64,000 bases of DNA from Antedon bifida (GCA_963402885.1 OY727095.1:14513001-14577000); one strand, 5' to 3'. Shown: positions 36,201 through 51,200, counted from the first letter of the stretch. Made by a program: numbers and translations. Notes: generated by a model from the sequence alone, not told the origin.

Positions 36201-39200
36201 TTTAAGAATTTCAGAAATTCGCGCGTAACTTACGCTACGTGGCTCTGACAGCGTCCAAAAGCTTCGCAGTACAACTTCAGTTAAATGTCTAAATGTTTAC
36301 AAAGTTACAACATGTTATGTTAACACGTTGCAGAGAAAAGCTGAACACAACAAGTGGCGGAAATATGGAAGAATAATAAAAAAAAGAAACACTACAATTC
36401 CAAGGGCTTATCCGCTTGAGGCGGATAACCAAAAAGAAACACTACAATTCCAAGGGCTTATCCGCTTGAGGCGGATAACCAAAAAGAAACACTACAATTC
36501 CAAGGGCTTATCCGCTTGAGGCGGATAACCAAAAAGAAACACTACAATTCCAAGGGCTTATCCGCTTGAGGCGGATAACCAAAAAGAAACACTACAATTC
36601 CAAGGGCTTATCCGCTTGAGGCGGATAACCAAAAAGAAACACTACAATTCCAAGGGCTTATCCGCTTGAGGCGGATAACCAAAAAGAAACACTACAATTC
36701 CAAGGGCTTATCCGCTTGAGGCGGATAACCAAAAAGAAACACTACAATTCCAAGGGCTTATCCGCTTGAGGCGGATAACCAATAAAGATTTTGTACAATA
36801 ACAATAGGTGATCATTTTATTCTAAATGATCACCTAAAAAAAACACCAAAAAGGACCAATAAGAATTGCATAGCTGTACTGGGTGGTATATAATGATTAT
36901 TCATTTAGAAGCGAGATAAGGTATGGTATTGCACTTTTTCTATATCTTTCAACTCTGCATTTGGGTTGTTGATACTTTACACGTCTTAGTTTCATGTTAC
37001 TTACATTCTTCACTGGAAACCATTTTCCAAAATGAATACTTTTTGAACAATTCAGAGCAAACTTATAGCATAGATTACGCCTTCTATCAGATAAAGTGTC
37101 TAAAGAAAGATCATTGAGTGCTTGGTCATAACATATGTAGTCATTACACAATATTATTCTGCAAGCCCTTTTTTGGACAGATTCTATCATATCACTTTGT
37201 TTCTTAGTGAGACTAGAATGCCATACTGGGACAGCATATTCAACACTTGGTCTTATGTAACTCTTAAATACATCTACAAGATCAAATTTCGGAAGATTGA
37301 ACTTTCTTAATCTACACAATATATGCAGACGTCTGCTGGCTTTGGATACAATTTCTTTAACATTACGGTCCCATTTGAGGTTGGCTTGTATCCATAAACC
37401 TAGTAACTTAGTTTCATTAACGATTTCAATTGTAGCATTACCAATCAAAAGGGGTTCATGTTCATATTGATTTCTTTGAAAGTTAAAATACATAGTTTTA
37501 CATTTAGTTGGGTTAAGTTTTAGTTTGTTTTCATTAGACCATACATTCAGTAAAGCAACATCATTCTGAATTGAGGAAATTTCATCCTTTTTTACTATCT
37601 GTCCTATGCACAAATCATCTACATATTTCCAAGTTTTACATGGCGAGTCTTGCACGGCATCATTAATTAGAGCAAGAAAGATCATAGGCCCAAGGAGTGT
37701 GCCTTGAGGGACGCCACATGTTAGATTAACACTCATTGATAATGTGGATTTATAGCGTACTTGTTGGGTTCTGTTTGACAAAAAGCTAATTAACCACGGT
37801 ACAATTTCAGGTCTACAGCCAAGTGTTACTAATTTAGAAACTGCTATTGTGTGGTCAACACAATCGAATGATTTACTAAAGTCAGTTAAAACTAACTGAC
37901 CAACAGATTTGGGAATGTTACTACCTTCATAGAACACATTTAGTAGATCAACCAAATTATGGGTTGTAGAAAAGTGTTTACGGCAACCATATTGGTTGTT
38001 ATCAAGATTTTTCTCGATATCTGTTAAGAGCCATTTTTTAATGAAGCCCTCAGCTACCTTAGCATATTATGGAAGTTGATGAGTTGTAGATATAGAATCA
38101 TGCATCGATATGGCTAACCGGACATTGTGACGTCATCGTATGGCCATTCGAATATAAATTATATTGTCTAGGCCAAGCAATTATCTTTCGCATGATATAC
38201 CATTTTAAAAATTGTGATGACGTCATCATGTCCAAAAGCGTCAATAACTTGGGTCACTTATTTTCACCTATTCTGCACTGTATGTAGTACGTATACAATA
38301 TATAGTGTAAACTGTATATACTTAGACGTGACACAAAATAGAGAGCGCACTAACATTTTTTCAATGGCATAATCGTTTTTCTGTGCGTAATATTCTAACG
38401 TATGACGTGCACGTGGCGTTTGCGCTGCGGATAACCTAACTCGTCCATAGTGACGAGTTCAAATCTAGTTTTATTATAAATTACCATAAAACGTACATTT
38501 AAGACAAGGAATAACCTGGTTTAATGTTTTTAAAGTAATATATATGCATTATTTTTACAAAACGTAGATATTTGTAGGGAATGGGTCTTTGAAATATATT
38601 TTTAACTCTTACATAATGGTTTAATCTTGTATGTATTGGATAAGAAAGTTCCTTAGCATATACAAGTTTGTTAAACATTGTCATACATTACTATCAGTTT
38701 TTGTTCTGTATTCTCAACCTTTTTTAGTAGGCCTACACCAAGCCAAGGATAAATATTTGCAATTCAATTCAATTCATTAAATGCAATATTCAATAGATAT
38801 TGAATAAATATTCTCCACACTATTAAAAATACATAAAATAATAATTATATAAACTTGTAAGATAATAATTAATAAAACATAGTATGTGTGGAAGGAAACC
38901 TTGTAAGTATAAAACTTTAAGCCTAGGCTCCCAGAAAAAAGTAACAAGTTGGAAAGAAAATGAAACAAAATATGAATGCAATATTCTATTATTCTGTGTG
39001 TAAGTACTCTACTGAAGCTCATTAATTCATAACAACTTTTACAATTATTTAAGCGTTTATGCTCAAATATTACTTATTATTTTGTGCCTATTTGTATGGG
39101 AAGTCGTAAGATAATACAATTGTAGGAGCCAAGGTAAAATACATGATACGTATGATGCTTAATTTTACATACAGAGAAATAGTATTCTTAAGCTGGCTTA

Positions 39201-42200
39201 AAAATGTGTGGAGAAAATTCATTCATCATGGAAACAAAAAATGGGATTTAACAAGAAAATTAGATTTTTATATTCAATATTTATCTCCTCCTATCGTAAA
39301 TTGTTTGCCTCGAATGCGACTACAAATTTTAAATAATAGCATTATATATAAAATAGATTACATTTAAAAAAAACAAAAAAATATTCTACATTTACATATA
39401 TATGCAAATTAATAATGTTCAAATATTCCTTAATAATGTGCATCCCCTTTTGATAATATCATTGCCTATTTGTCTATACATTTTTATTAATTTTATTAAT
39501 TTATTTTTTGTATGTCTTTGTAACTAGTTTATAGTGGGCCTACTATCACAAGCCCCTTGGGGTTTCTTGGAGGTCCCTTCCATCTTCATTAATAGATTTA
39601 TTATTCTTTATTTTTGTTATGTGTATTGTTTTGATGTATTGATGAATAAGTAGATTGATTTGATTTGAAAAAAGACCTTCTAAAAAAAAAGTAAAGTGTG
39701 GCCTAATTTATTCAATATTTTTATTTCAAAGGAATTTTGAAGTTTACGTTTTTGTGTTCCTTTTATCGCAATTGACAAAATCATTTTTCTAATTTATTTG
39801 CATTTATTTCCAAATCATAAAAAATAAGGTTTTTACATCTTGCAACATATCACAACTTTCATGTTTACTACTATCTCAGTGGATTATTTAATCTATTGCC
39901 ACCTAAACCTGTTAATCATATATCATTTAATGCTTATTTTCTAGTTTTGATCTGGACATTCTTCTTCACTTGATGAGAAATCAAATCTTTATCGTTTGTA
40001 ATGAAAACTAGTTGATTCCAAAATTTTAATAATTAAAATTTCACTTACTTTTAAAGAAGTTTAAAATTTCAGTTTTTCTTTGGTCCCTTGTCTGCCCGTT
40101 ATTTTCTAAAACTGAGACAGGTGTATTTCCATCCTATTAAAAAAATGGGTTTAGTTATTAGTAGTTTTGAGAAATTATTGATATACAATATAACACACCT
40201 TCATTACGCATCACATACATACAGTATTATATCATGGCTCAAACATTTACCATCTAGAGATTGGATGAAAGAGCATCACGTAATAACACGTAGATTTACT
40301 ATTTTTAACATTGGTTGTAAATTAGGACGTAAATACAAATTACTATTTGCCAATAAATGACATCAATTTGTACAGTGCGCCACCTATAACTCCTGTATCC
40401 AAACCAAAACTTAAGCGCTGCCGTTTATAGTCTACCGCCTTCAACATTGAAAGATGGAGGAGAGATAAATTGAATAAAAGTTTACTTTGGAACAGTAGGT
40501 AGATGTGTTAAAATGTTTGAGTCATAATTTAAAACAACAAATAGTTTTACTATAAACTTTCAAAGAAAATAATATTTGGATACTATCCAGATACAAATGA
40601 AATATTAAAGCAACAACACATTACAATTATAGTTGACTTATAAATGAATATCTAAATCAAAACAAACTTGTTAGAATGTGCTATGTGTAAAAAGAGAAAA
40701 AGGTGAAAAAAATCAAACACTTGAGAATTCCATATCTGTAAGTCTGATTAAATCTGCTCTTTGAGGTAGTAATACTATTGATTAATATGGAGGCTAATTG
40801 ATACTGAAGTTGAAGTTTATAAATACGGATAACAATAAAATGTGAAATTGTCCTGACAATTCTTTGTAAGCCTACATTACCCTATTTTGCAATGCTGCAG
40901 ATGTACCATATATGAGACAATACAGTAAAAATTACTGCTAAATAATGTGGTAAACCAGAACAAAATAGAATGGTTTACCAAATCAGATGTACAGAATAAT
41001 AGCCTATTACACTAGCAAATCCCTGTACACTACCTTATTTTGCAATGCTACTGGTGCCCCATGCTGAACGAGACAAGTCACTATTTTTAAGGTAGGTGCC
41101 CATAGCAAAAAAAATTAATAGATTTAAGTAGTCGTAAGTAGAAATAGCTCTATTTTTAGTAGCCCTAATAGTTTTTAAGTAGACCTTTTTATCTCACCTA
41201 CTAAGAATTTTAACTCAATGAGTCAACGATGGAATGACTACTTCTCAGCTATATAAAATAGATAGTTGATTAATAGTTACTGGCTATTAATTATTTGTTA
41301 ACAGTCTATTGATAGGTTATTGGTAGCCCTAGTATAGCTATTATAAGTAGACAGTTGATAGATATGACACTCATAGATTTCTAATAGCTATCTGGTAGTC
41401 TATCTATTGTATAAAATAGATAGTTTATTAACAGTTACTGGCTATTATCAGTTTGTTTATGTCTATTATTAGGTTGCTGGTAGCCCTTTGTATAGCTATT
41501 ATAAGTAGACAATAGATAGATGTATACAACTGTGTTACTCACAGATTAAACATAGTGAAAAATCTATCTAACACTATTAGTGGGGGTTTTGAATTATGCT
41601 AATGAGGTAAAACCTATTAGGACCTATCTAAAATCTGCCTAAAATCTACTTATTAGTAGGTACCTTAATAGGTAATAGAGCTATATCTATTAAGGCGATA
41701 ACTTATAAGGCTAATAGATATAGAGCTATATCTACTAAGACTTTTTGTTATGGGTGTATATACACTCCACGTTTATGAATGTAATGGAGTGTCACCATCC
41801 TGGAAAGGAATCATAATCATGATGTTTATAAATACTGACAACAGACATGTGAATTGTTTTTTGTCAAAATAAACAACAATTACAATTAATGTTAGCCTAT
41901 TACACTAGCAAATCCCTATGTACATTACCTTCTTTTGCAATGTTGCTGGTGTATAATACTGACAACAGACATTATGTGAAATTGGTTTTTTTTGTCAAGC
42001 CAAACCATAGCAAGAATTACTGCTAAATAATGTAAATAACTATAATGTAAATAACTATCTTGAAACACTTAACGATATCGATTGGTCTGTTGTCACTAAT
42101 AATGTCGATGTAAATATCGCGTGGTTAACTCTTAAAGATATCATCATTAAGGTGATCGACTCAATAGCGCCAATAAAAAAAGTTAGACTTAAACAAAACA

Positions 42201-45200
42201 TAGCACCCTGGTTTACCTCCGAAATTGCCGATAAAATCAAAGTAAGAGACACACTTTTAAAACAATTCAAGAAAGATAAATCTAATCTAGATATATACAA
42301 ATATTATTGTGCCTCTAGGAACAAAGCTCAGCGGCTGATCAAAAAAGCTAAATCTAATTATTTTCTCAATAAGATTGATGAAAATAAAGACAACCCTAAA
42401 AAATTATGGAAAACCCTCAAACAGCTCGGATACGAGAAGAAATGTAAAACAAACACTAAAATCGTTCTCGATGACAATGGTAAACAAACTTTCTGTCCAA
42501 AAGGCGTTGCCTCTCGTTTTAATGAGTTTTTCACGAATGTTGCGTCAACACTCGTCAAAAAACTCCCAAAATGCATAGGTTTTTTCACCATGTCCACTAA
42601 CGATCTTCTTAAATACTACGTTAAATTAAAAGGAAAAATGTTTAAGCTAGAGCCTGTTACCATAGAATTTGTTAAAACTCAACTCGAAAGCCTAAATGTA
42701 ACCAAAAGCGTCGGTCTAGATAATATTCCCTCAAGATTCTTACGTGACGGTGCGATAATCTTGGCTGAACCGATAGCTCATATCATTAACCTTTCGTTTA
42801 AAACTAATTGTTTTCCTCATGATCTTAAAACTGCTAAAGTTACCCCTCTATTTAAGAAAAATACTAGAACAAATGTTGAGAATTATCGGCCGATTAGTAT
42901 TCTGCCTACGGTATCTAAGATTCTTGAAAAATCTGTAGCTATACAAGTTGAAAGGTATCTTTCCAAAAATAATATACTTTATGCCTATCAATCCGGTTTT
43001 CGGCAGGCCCATTCAACTGAAAGCAACCTCATAAATCTCATCGACGGTTTAAAAAACAATAAGTCCAAAGGCCTTCTTACTGGAATGGTTCTAATTGACT
43101 TACAAAAAGCTTTCGATACCGTCGATCATGTGATTTTAATTAACAAGCTAAAATGCATGGGTTTTAAGTGTACTGACTGGTTTCAATCTTATCTCGCTAA
43201 CCGCACACAAGTTGTCAGTGTGAATGGTACCTGCTCTGAACCTCTTATAGTTACTCATGGTGTACCGCAAGGTAGCATCTTGGGCCCTATTCTTTTTCTA
43301 TGTTATTTAAATGATATTGCTTCTTGTATTGATTCTGATGTTCAATTATTGCTTTATGCTGATGATTCTACGATTCTGTATTCTCATCACGATGCCACCA
43401 AAATCGCTCATAAATTAAGTACTGTCCTAGCTAAGTGCCAGGACTGGTTAACTGAAAACAAATTATCTTTACATGTTGGCAAAACCGAAAGTATTATCTT
43501 TGGTAGCAGAGCGAAGCTTAACAAAGTAAAAGAGTTTTCTGTAGAATTAATGGGCCGTAGAATCAAAAGTACTAAGCAAGTTAAATATTTGGGTATTGAT
43601 TTAGACCAATATGTATCATGTGATATCATTGCAACTAGTGTTATCAGTAAAGTTAAGTCAAGGTTGAAGTTTTTACATAGGCAAAGTTCGTGCTTGAATA
43701 AAAAATGTCGTAAACTATTAAGCACTGCTTTAATACAATGTACATTTGACTATTCTGCCTCGGCATGGTACGGCGGTGTCAATAAGAATCTTAAACATAA
43801 ATTACAAACTGCCCAAAACAAGATGGCACGTTTCATTTTAAATGTTGGTCCGAGGTCTCACATAGGTGCCAAAGAGCTTTCCGATCTTGGGTTTCTTAAT
43901 GTCAGCCTCAGAAATAAGTTTTTAAGATTAAATTATGTTCACAAAATTCGTTATAACTTTAATACGCCTTCTTTCCTTAAGGATAACTTTTTGTTAATTT
44001 CTGATCATCACAACCATTTCACCAGGGGTACAACATTTAATTTTGTCACTCCTAAGGCTACTGGCGTTAATGATACGACTTTTTATTTCTTAGGTATCCG
44101 TGACTGGAACAGGCTCCCCAATTCACTCAAATCAATACAAAATAATGCAACCTTCAAAATAAAACTTAAAGAATATTTTAATAATGAACAGCTTGGTATT
44201 TCAGTTTAATTAAGCTATTTTTAATATTGTTTTTTTGATGTTTTCTTGTCTTGTATGTATTTTCTTGTTTTTTCATTTTTACTGAGTCATACTTAACGAT
44301 AATTGTACTAGGCCCAACCACTCACTTTTCAGTCATTACGGATTGGACCCCATTGGAAATAAGTTTACTTTTTTGTCGACTTAATGGGTTATCCAGGTAT
44401 TCTTTTTATACATTGTATATTTTAACTTTTATGTATGAATATCAAATAAAATCAATCAATCAATCAAATGTGGTCAATAATCCTAATTGACATGATTGAT
44501 AAATGAGAACAAAATAGAATATATTACCATGGATCAGATCTAGTGATTGTTAGCCTATTACACTAGCAAATCCCTGTACATTACCTTATTTTGCAATGCT
44601 ACTGGTGTCCCATGCTGAATGAGACACATCACTATTTCTAAGGTAGGGTCTCTACTCCACAGATAGTCATGTAATGGAGTGTTCCCATTCTGGAAAGGAA
44701 TCGTAATCATGAAGTTTATAAATACTGACAACAGACATTATGTGAAATTGGTTTTTTTTTTGTTAATACAAACAACAACAATTACTGCTAAATAATGTGA
44801 TAAAATCCAAATTATCATTATCGATAAATGAAAACAACATATAATATATTACCATGGATCAGATCTAGTGATTGTTAGCCTATTACTTAATGTAAGTAAT
44901 CATTAAAATCTACTTACTGTACAATATCAATCACAAAATTTGAACATTAATAAAATACATATTTCATAAAATTGTACAAACAAATGTTTAGATGTTAACA
45001 ATATGAGGCCAATAAGCAGTTTAATGAATTTACATATAAATTTAGGTAATGGGAAATTTCAGTAAATTAAGTGCAACTTCTAGAATTTTTACTCAATGGT
45101 AGAGAAAGTTGGTACATACTTTCAGTACTGATTTTTAACACCCAATAACCAATATCATAATTAAGTTGAGATAAATATTAAATAATAACGATTAGAAAAA

Positions 45201-48200
45201 TTAGGTTAAACAATTTGCCTTGGTGAAGATCATATCATATCATGAAGCCTTATACCATCCCATCATCAAATGTACCAAGACAGGAATTTGGTGAACAATA
45301 CCATGCAATAAACAAAATTAAGGTAATTCTCAGGATGACAATTAATTATATTTGACTACATAAATTCCATAATTTATTTATTTATTTGTTTTGTGTACAG
45401 TGCGACTTAGACAATTTAAATAAAAAAGATAAGAGACGGAACTTTTCTTAAAAACATTCAGTTTGAAAAGAATAATTTCATATTACCTTTCTTTTTGAAA
45501 TTGCATTGCTAAAACAGTTTTAGATTTGGAAACTAAACATTATTTACATTTTTCTTTAAAAGTTTTGCACAAAAAGATCCTAGGTTGGAAAAGTATGTTT
45601 TTAAGGCCATGTTGATAATTAGCTGGATAGACTGACAGAAGCATTTTTTTATAAGGTAAGGGAAGGAGCAGATTATTAACAATTAATAATTCTTTTAAAC
45701 TGAAATCCAATTCTATTAATTTTTTTAACATAAACATTTTTTTATTTGTTATTTTATTATTAGTACAAACAAATGTTGAGATATTAAAAATATGAGGCCA
45801 ATATAATAGGCAGTTTAATGAACTCATATATAAATTTAGGTAATGGGAAATTTCACTAAATAAAGTGCAACTTCTAGACTTTTTACCCAATGATAGAAAA
45901 ATTGGTACATACTTTTGGTACTGATCTTGACCACCTAATGAAAACCAGTATACTAAGTTGAGTTAGATATTAGATATTGATGTTTAAAACAAATTTATTT
46001 ATTTGCCACAATGAAGATCATATCATATCATGAAGCCTTATACCATCCCATCATCAAATGTACCAAGACAGGAATTTGATGAACAATACCATGCAATAAA
46101 CAAAATTAAGGTAATTCTCAGGATGACAATTATATTTGACTACATAAATTCAATCATATCTGTATTTATTTGCTTTGTTTACAGTGCGAGTTTTACTTAT
46201 TTAGGTGTAAGTTGTGTTCATAATTAGCTGGATAGACGGACAGATGCGTTTCTTTGTAGGGTAAGAGAGGGAGCAGTTATGTATTACACTAGCAAATCCC
46301 TGTACATTACCTTATTTTGCAATGCTACTGGTGCCCCATGCTGAATGAGACACGTCACTATTTCTAAGGTAGGTGCAGTATATCTACTCCCCAGATATGA
46401 ATGTAATAGAGTGTCACCATACTGGAAAGGAATCATAATCATGATGTTCATAAATACTGACAACAGACATTATGTAAAATTGGGTTTTTTTGTTATTACA
46501 AACAACAACAATTACTGCTAAATAATGTGTGCAACTTCTAGAATTTTTACTCAATGGTAGAGAAAGTTGGTACATACAAAATGTTTGCACAAAAATATCA
46601 TAGGTTGGGAAAAAATCTCTTTAAGGCCATGTTCATAATTAGCTGGATAGACTGATAGAAGAATTTTTTGTAAGGTAAGGAGCAGGTTATTAACAATTAA
46701 TAATTATTTTTTATTGAAATCAGATCCTAATAATTTTTTTAACATAACATTTTTTATTTTATTATTGGTCAATGTAGATGTCTGAATTTATTTAATATTT
46801 ACAATTAATTAGACCATTGTCAATCATTATCTTTACAGTACATATGACCAAATTTATAGTTGTTTTACGGTCAAAAATACGTAAAAAAAATTATATTGAT
46901 TCACCTGAACTGGTAAATAATGTGATAAAATCCTAATTATCATTATTGATAAATGAAAACAAAATAGAATATGGATCAGATCTAGTGATTGTTAGCCTAT
47001 TACTTAATGTAAGTAATCATTAAAATCTACTTACTGTACAATATCAATCACAAAATTTGAACATTAATAAAATACATATTTCATAAAATTGTACAAACAA
47101 ATGTTTAGATGTTAACAATATGAGGCCAATAAGCAGTTTAATGAATTTACATATAAATTTAGGTAATGGGAAATTTCAGTAAATTAAGTGCAACTTCTAG
47201 AATTTTTACTCAATGGTAGAGAAAGTTGGTACATACTTTCAGTACTGATTTTTAACACCCAATGAAACCAATATCATAATTAAGTTAAGATAAATATTAA
47301 ATAATAATGATTAGAAAAATTTAGGTTAAACAATTTGCCTTGGTGAAGATCATATCATATCATGAAGCCTTATACCATCCCATCATCAAATGTACCAAGA
47401 CAGGAATTTGGTGAACAATACCATGCAATAAACAAAATTAAGGTAATTCTCAGGATGACAATTAATTATAATTGACTACATAAATTCCATAATTTATTTA
47501 TTTATTTGTTTTGTGTACAGTGCGACTTAGACAATTTAAATAAAAAAGATAAGAGACGGAACTTTTCTTAAAAACATTCAGTTTGAAAAGAATAATTTCA
47601 TATTACCTTTCTTTTTGAAATTGCATTGCTAAAACAGTTTTAGATTTGGAAACTAAACATTATTTACATTTTTCTTTAAAAGTTTTGCACAAAAAGATCC
47701 TAGGTTGGAAAAGTATGTTTTTAAGGCCATGTTGATAATTAGCTGGATAGACTGACAGAAGCATTTTTTTATAAGGTAAGGGAAGGAGCAGATTATTAAC
47801 AATTAATAATTCTTTTAAACTGAAATCCAATTCTATTAATTTTTTTAACATAAACATTTTTTTATTTGTTATTTTATTATTAGTACAAACAAATGTTGAG
47901 ATATTAAAAATATGAGGCCAATATAATAGGCAGTTTAATGAACTCATATATAAATTTAGGTAATGGGAAATTTCACTAAATAAAGTGCAACTTCTAGACT
48001 TTTTACCCAATGATAGAAAAATTGGTACATACTTTTGGTACTGATCTTGACCACCTAATGAAAACCAGTATACTAAGTTGAGTTAGATATTAGATATTGA
48101 TGTTTAAAACAAATTTATTTATTTGCCACAATGAAGATCATATCATATCATGAAGCCTTATACCATCCCATCATCAAATGTACCAAGACAGGAATTTGAT

Positions 48201-51200
48201 GAACAATACCATGCAATAAACAAAATTAAGGTAATTCTCAGGATGACAATTATATTTGACTACATAAATTCAATCATATCTGTATTTATTTGCTTTGTTT
48301 ACAGTGCGAGTTTTACTTATTTAGGTGTAAGTTGTGTTCATAATTAGCTGGATAGACGGACAGATGCGTTTCTTTGTAGGGTAAGAGAGGGAGCAGTTAT
48401 GTATTACACTAGCAAATCCCTGTACATTACCTTATTTTGCAATGCTACTGGTGCCCCATGCTGAATGAGACACGTCACTATTTCTAAGGTAGGTGCAGTA
48501 TATCTACTCCTCAGATATGAATGTAATAGAGTGTCACCATACTGGAAAGGAATCATAATCATGATGTTCATAAATACTGACAACAGACATTATGTAAAAT
48601 TGGGTTTTTTTGTTATTACAAACAACAACAATTACTGCTAAATAATGTGTGCAACTTCTAGAATTTTTACTCAATGGTAGAGAAAGTTGGTACATACAAA
48701 ATGTTTGCACAAAAATATCATAGATTGGGAAAAAATCTCTTTAAGGCCATGTTCATAATTAGCTGGATAGACTGATAGAAGAATTTTTTGTAAGGTAAGG
48801 GAGGGAGCAGGTTATTAACAATTAATAATTATTTTTTATTGAAATCAGATCCTAATAATTTTTTTAACATAACATTTTTTATTTTATTATTGGTCAATGT
48901 AGATGTCTGAATTTATTTAATATTTACAATTAATTAGACCATTGTCAATCATTATCTTTACAGTACATATGACCAAATTTATAGTTGTTTTACAGTCAAA
49001 AATACGCAAAAAAAATTATATTGATTCACCTGAACATATAAAAAAAGTAGATTTTTTTGTTCATTAAGAAAATTAAAGATGTATGTTATGTGATAGGTAA
49101 CTGTACACTTTAAATCAGTTATCATAAATCATATATAACTATTTAGTTACTATTTTTATTTGGTTTGTTACATCAAATTTGATTTTTGTTAATGTGCTTA
49201 CTTTTTTCTCTCATTAAATGGTTTACCACAGCATATCTATATAATGTTAGCCGACACACTAGCAAATCCCTGTACATTACCTTATTTTGCAATGCTACTG
49301 GTGCCCCATCCTGAATGAGACACGTCACTATTTCTAAGGTAGGGTCTCCAATCCACAGATACTTATGTAATAGAGTCATCCCATTCTGGAAAGGAATCGT
49401 AATCATGAAGTTTATAAATACTGACAACAGACATTATGTGAAATTGGTTTTTTTTTTGTTATTACAAAAACAACAATTACTGCTAAATAATGTGATAAAA
49501 TCCTAATTATCATTATTGATAAATGAAAACAAAATATAATATATTACCATGGATCAGATCTAGTGATTGTTAGCCTATTACTTAATGTAAGTAATCATCA
49601 AAATCTAATTACTGTACAATGTCAATCACAAAATTTGAACGTTATAAAATAAATATTTCATAAAATTGTACAAACAAATGTTCATATATTCAAAATATGA
49701 GGCCAATAAGCAGTTTAATGAATTTATATATAAATTTACGTAATGGGAAATTTCAGTAAATTAAGTGCAACTTCTAGAATTTTTACCCAATGGTAGAGAA
49801 AGTTGGTACATACTTTCGGTACTAATTTTTAACACCTAATGAAAACCAGTGTACTATATTGACGATCAAAACAAATTTATCATTTGCCTCGATGAAGATC
49901 ATATCATATCATGAAGCCTTATACCATCCCATCATCAAATGTACCAAGACAGGAATTTGGTGAACAATACCATGCAATAAACAAAATTAAGGTAATTCTC
50001 AGGATGACAATTATATTTGACTACATAAATTCCATCATATCTGTATTTATTTGCTTTGTGTACAGTGCGACTTAGACAATATTCAGTTATTTACAAGTTT
50101 ATGTATTCGAGAACCATCTGTGGGCACTTATACTAGTATGTAAAATTTTAACTGGCAACTTTAATAGAATCATTTTTTCCAAAAAGTCGTCAGATAAGAT
50201 ACTGCACTGTTTGAAAAGAATAATTTCATATTTTTAGATTTTGGAAATCACTATAAACTAAAGATTATTTACATTTCTCTTCTTTTTGTGCAAAATGTTT
50301 TCACAAAAAGATCCTCGGTTGGAAAAGTATTTTTTTAAGGCCATATTCATACTGTATGTGATAGATTGACAGAAGTATTTTATTGTAAGGGAGCAGGTTA
50401 TTACCAATTAATAATTCTTTTTTATTGAAATCAGATTCTATTGTTTTAACATAAACATTTTTTAGTTTGTTATTTTATTAATAGTCAATGTAGTTGTCCC
50501 ATTTTATTTCGTATTTACAATTAATTAGACCATTGTCAATCGTTATCTTTAAAGTACATACAGTAATAATGAGCAATTTATATTTGTTTTACGGTCATAA
50601 AAATGTAAATAACATTGTAGATTACTATTAGGAAGATTTTTCATTGAGAAAATAAAAGATTTATGTTATTTGACAGGTAACTGTACACTTTAAATCAGTT
50701 CATAAATCAAATGAACTATTTAGTTTTGTATTTGGTTTGTTGTAATCAAGTCTTTACTTTTTCTCTCATTTTAACATTTTTCACAAAATCATGTTTTGTA
50801 TGCTTCATTTAGATTCTGCTAAGCTTTGATTTATTTATATTATTTTTAGCCTAATGTGGTTGATCAGTACATGCAGGTTATACCTCCATCATCAGTGTGT
50901 ATTTATATTATTATTTTTAGCTTAATGTGGTTAATCAGTACATGCAGGTTATACCTCCATCATCAGTGTGTATTTATATTATTATTTTTAGCCTAATGTG
51001 GTTAATCAGTGCATGCAGGTTATAGCCCCATCATCAGTGTGTATTTATATTATTATTTTTAGCCTAATGTGGTTGATCAGTACATGCAGGTTATACCCCC
51101 ATCATCAGTGTGTATTTATATTATTATTTTGAGCCTAATGTTGTTAATCAGTGCATGCAGGTTATACCTCCATCATTAGTGTGATATTGCAAAATAATTG

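Larger units (their letters stand above)
35124..36780 (+). mobile_element. family B repeat element with SINE insert and hairpin minisatellite tail
   Basis: Starts CTAG, then the family B 5' hairpin (AACTCGTC/GACGAGTT with a longer loop) and GGTTATCCGC. The interior matches family B less closely than the units at 55-64 kb. A tRNA-like insert interrupts it at about 35285-35430. The tail is eight identical 50-bp repeats, each with a GGCTTATCCGC/GCGGATAACC hairpin. Confidence 0.75.

Noticed and set aside
36381-36780. Short ORF of repeated peptide and CRISPR-like spacing
   Set aside because: All 50 bases of each unit are identical, so there are no spacers. The frame is a by-product of a minisatellite inside a mobile element.
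39956-40133. The ankyrin part as a separate gene ending at a short exon near 39956
   Set aside because: The exon at 40049 ends in phase 1 (AAA A|GTAAGT). The short segment after a possible acceptor at about 39985 is open only if the previous exon left two bases. The linker exon at 23377 fits exactly.
40088-40360. Plus-strand 90-codon ORF
   Set aside because: It is antisense to the last ankyrin exon and extends into intron sequence; no independent support.
45540-48010. Two identical 116-codon minus-strand ORFs (45540-45890 and 47660-48010) as a conserved gene
   Set aside because: The identity is due to the 2.12-kb tandem duplication, not to selection. They lie in introns and resemble no protein I know.
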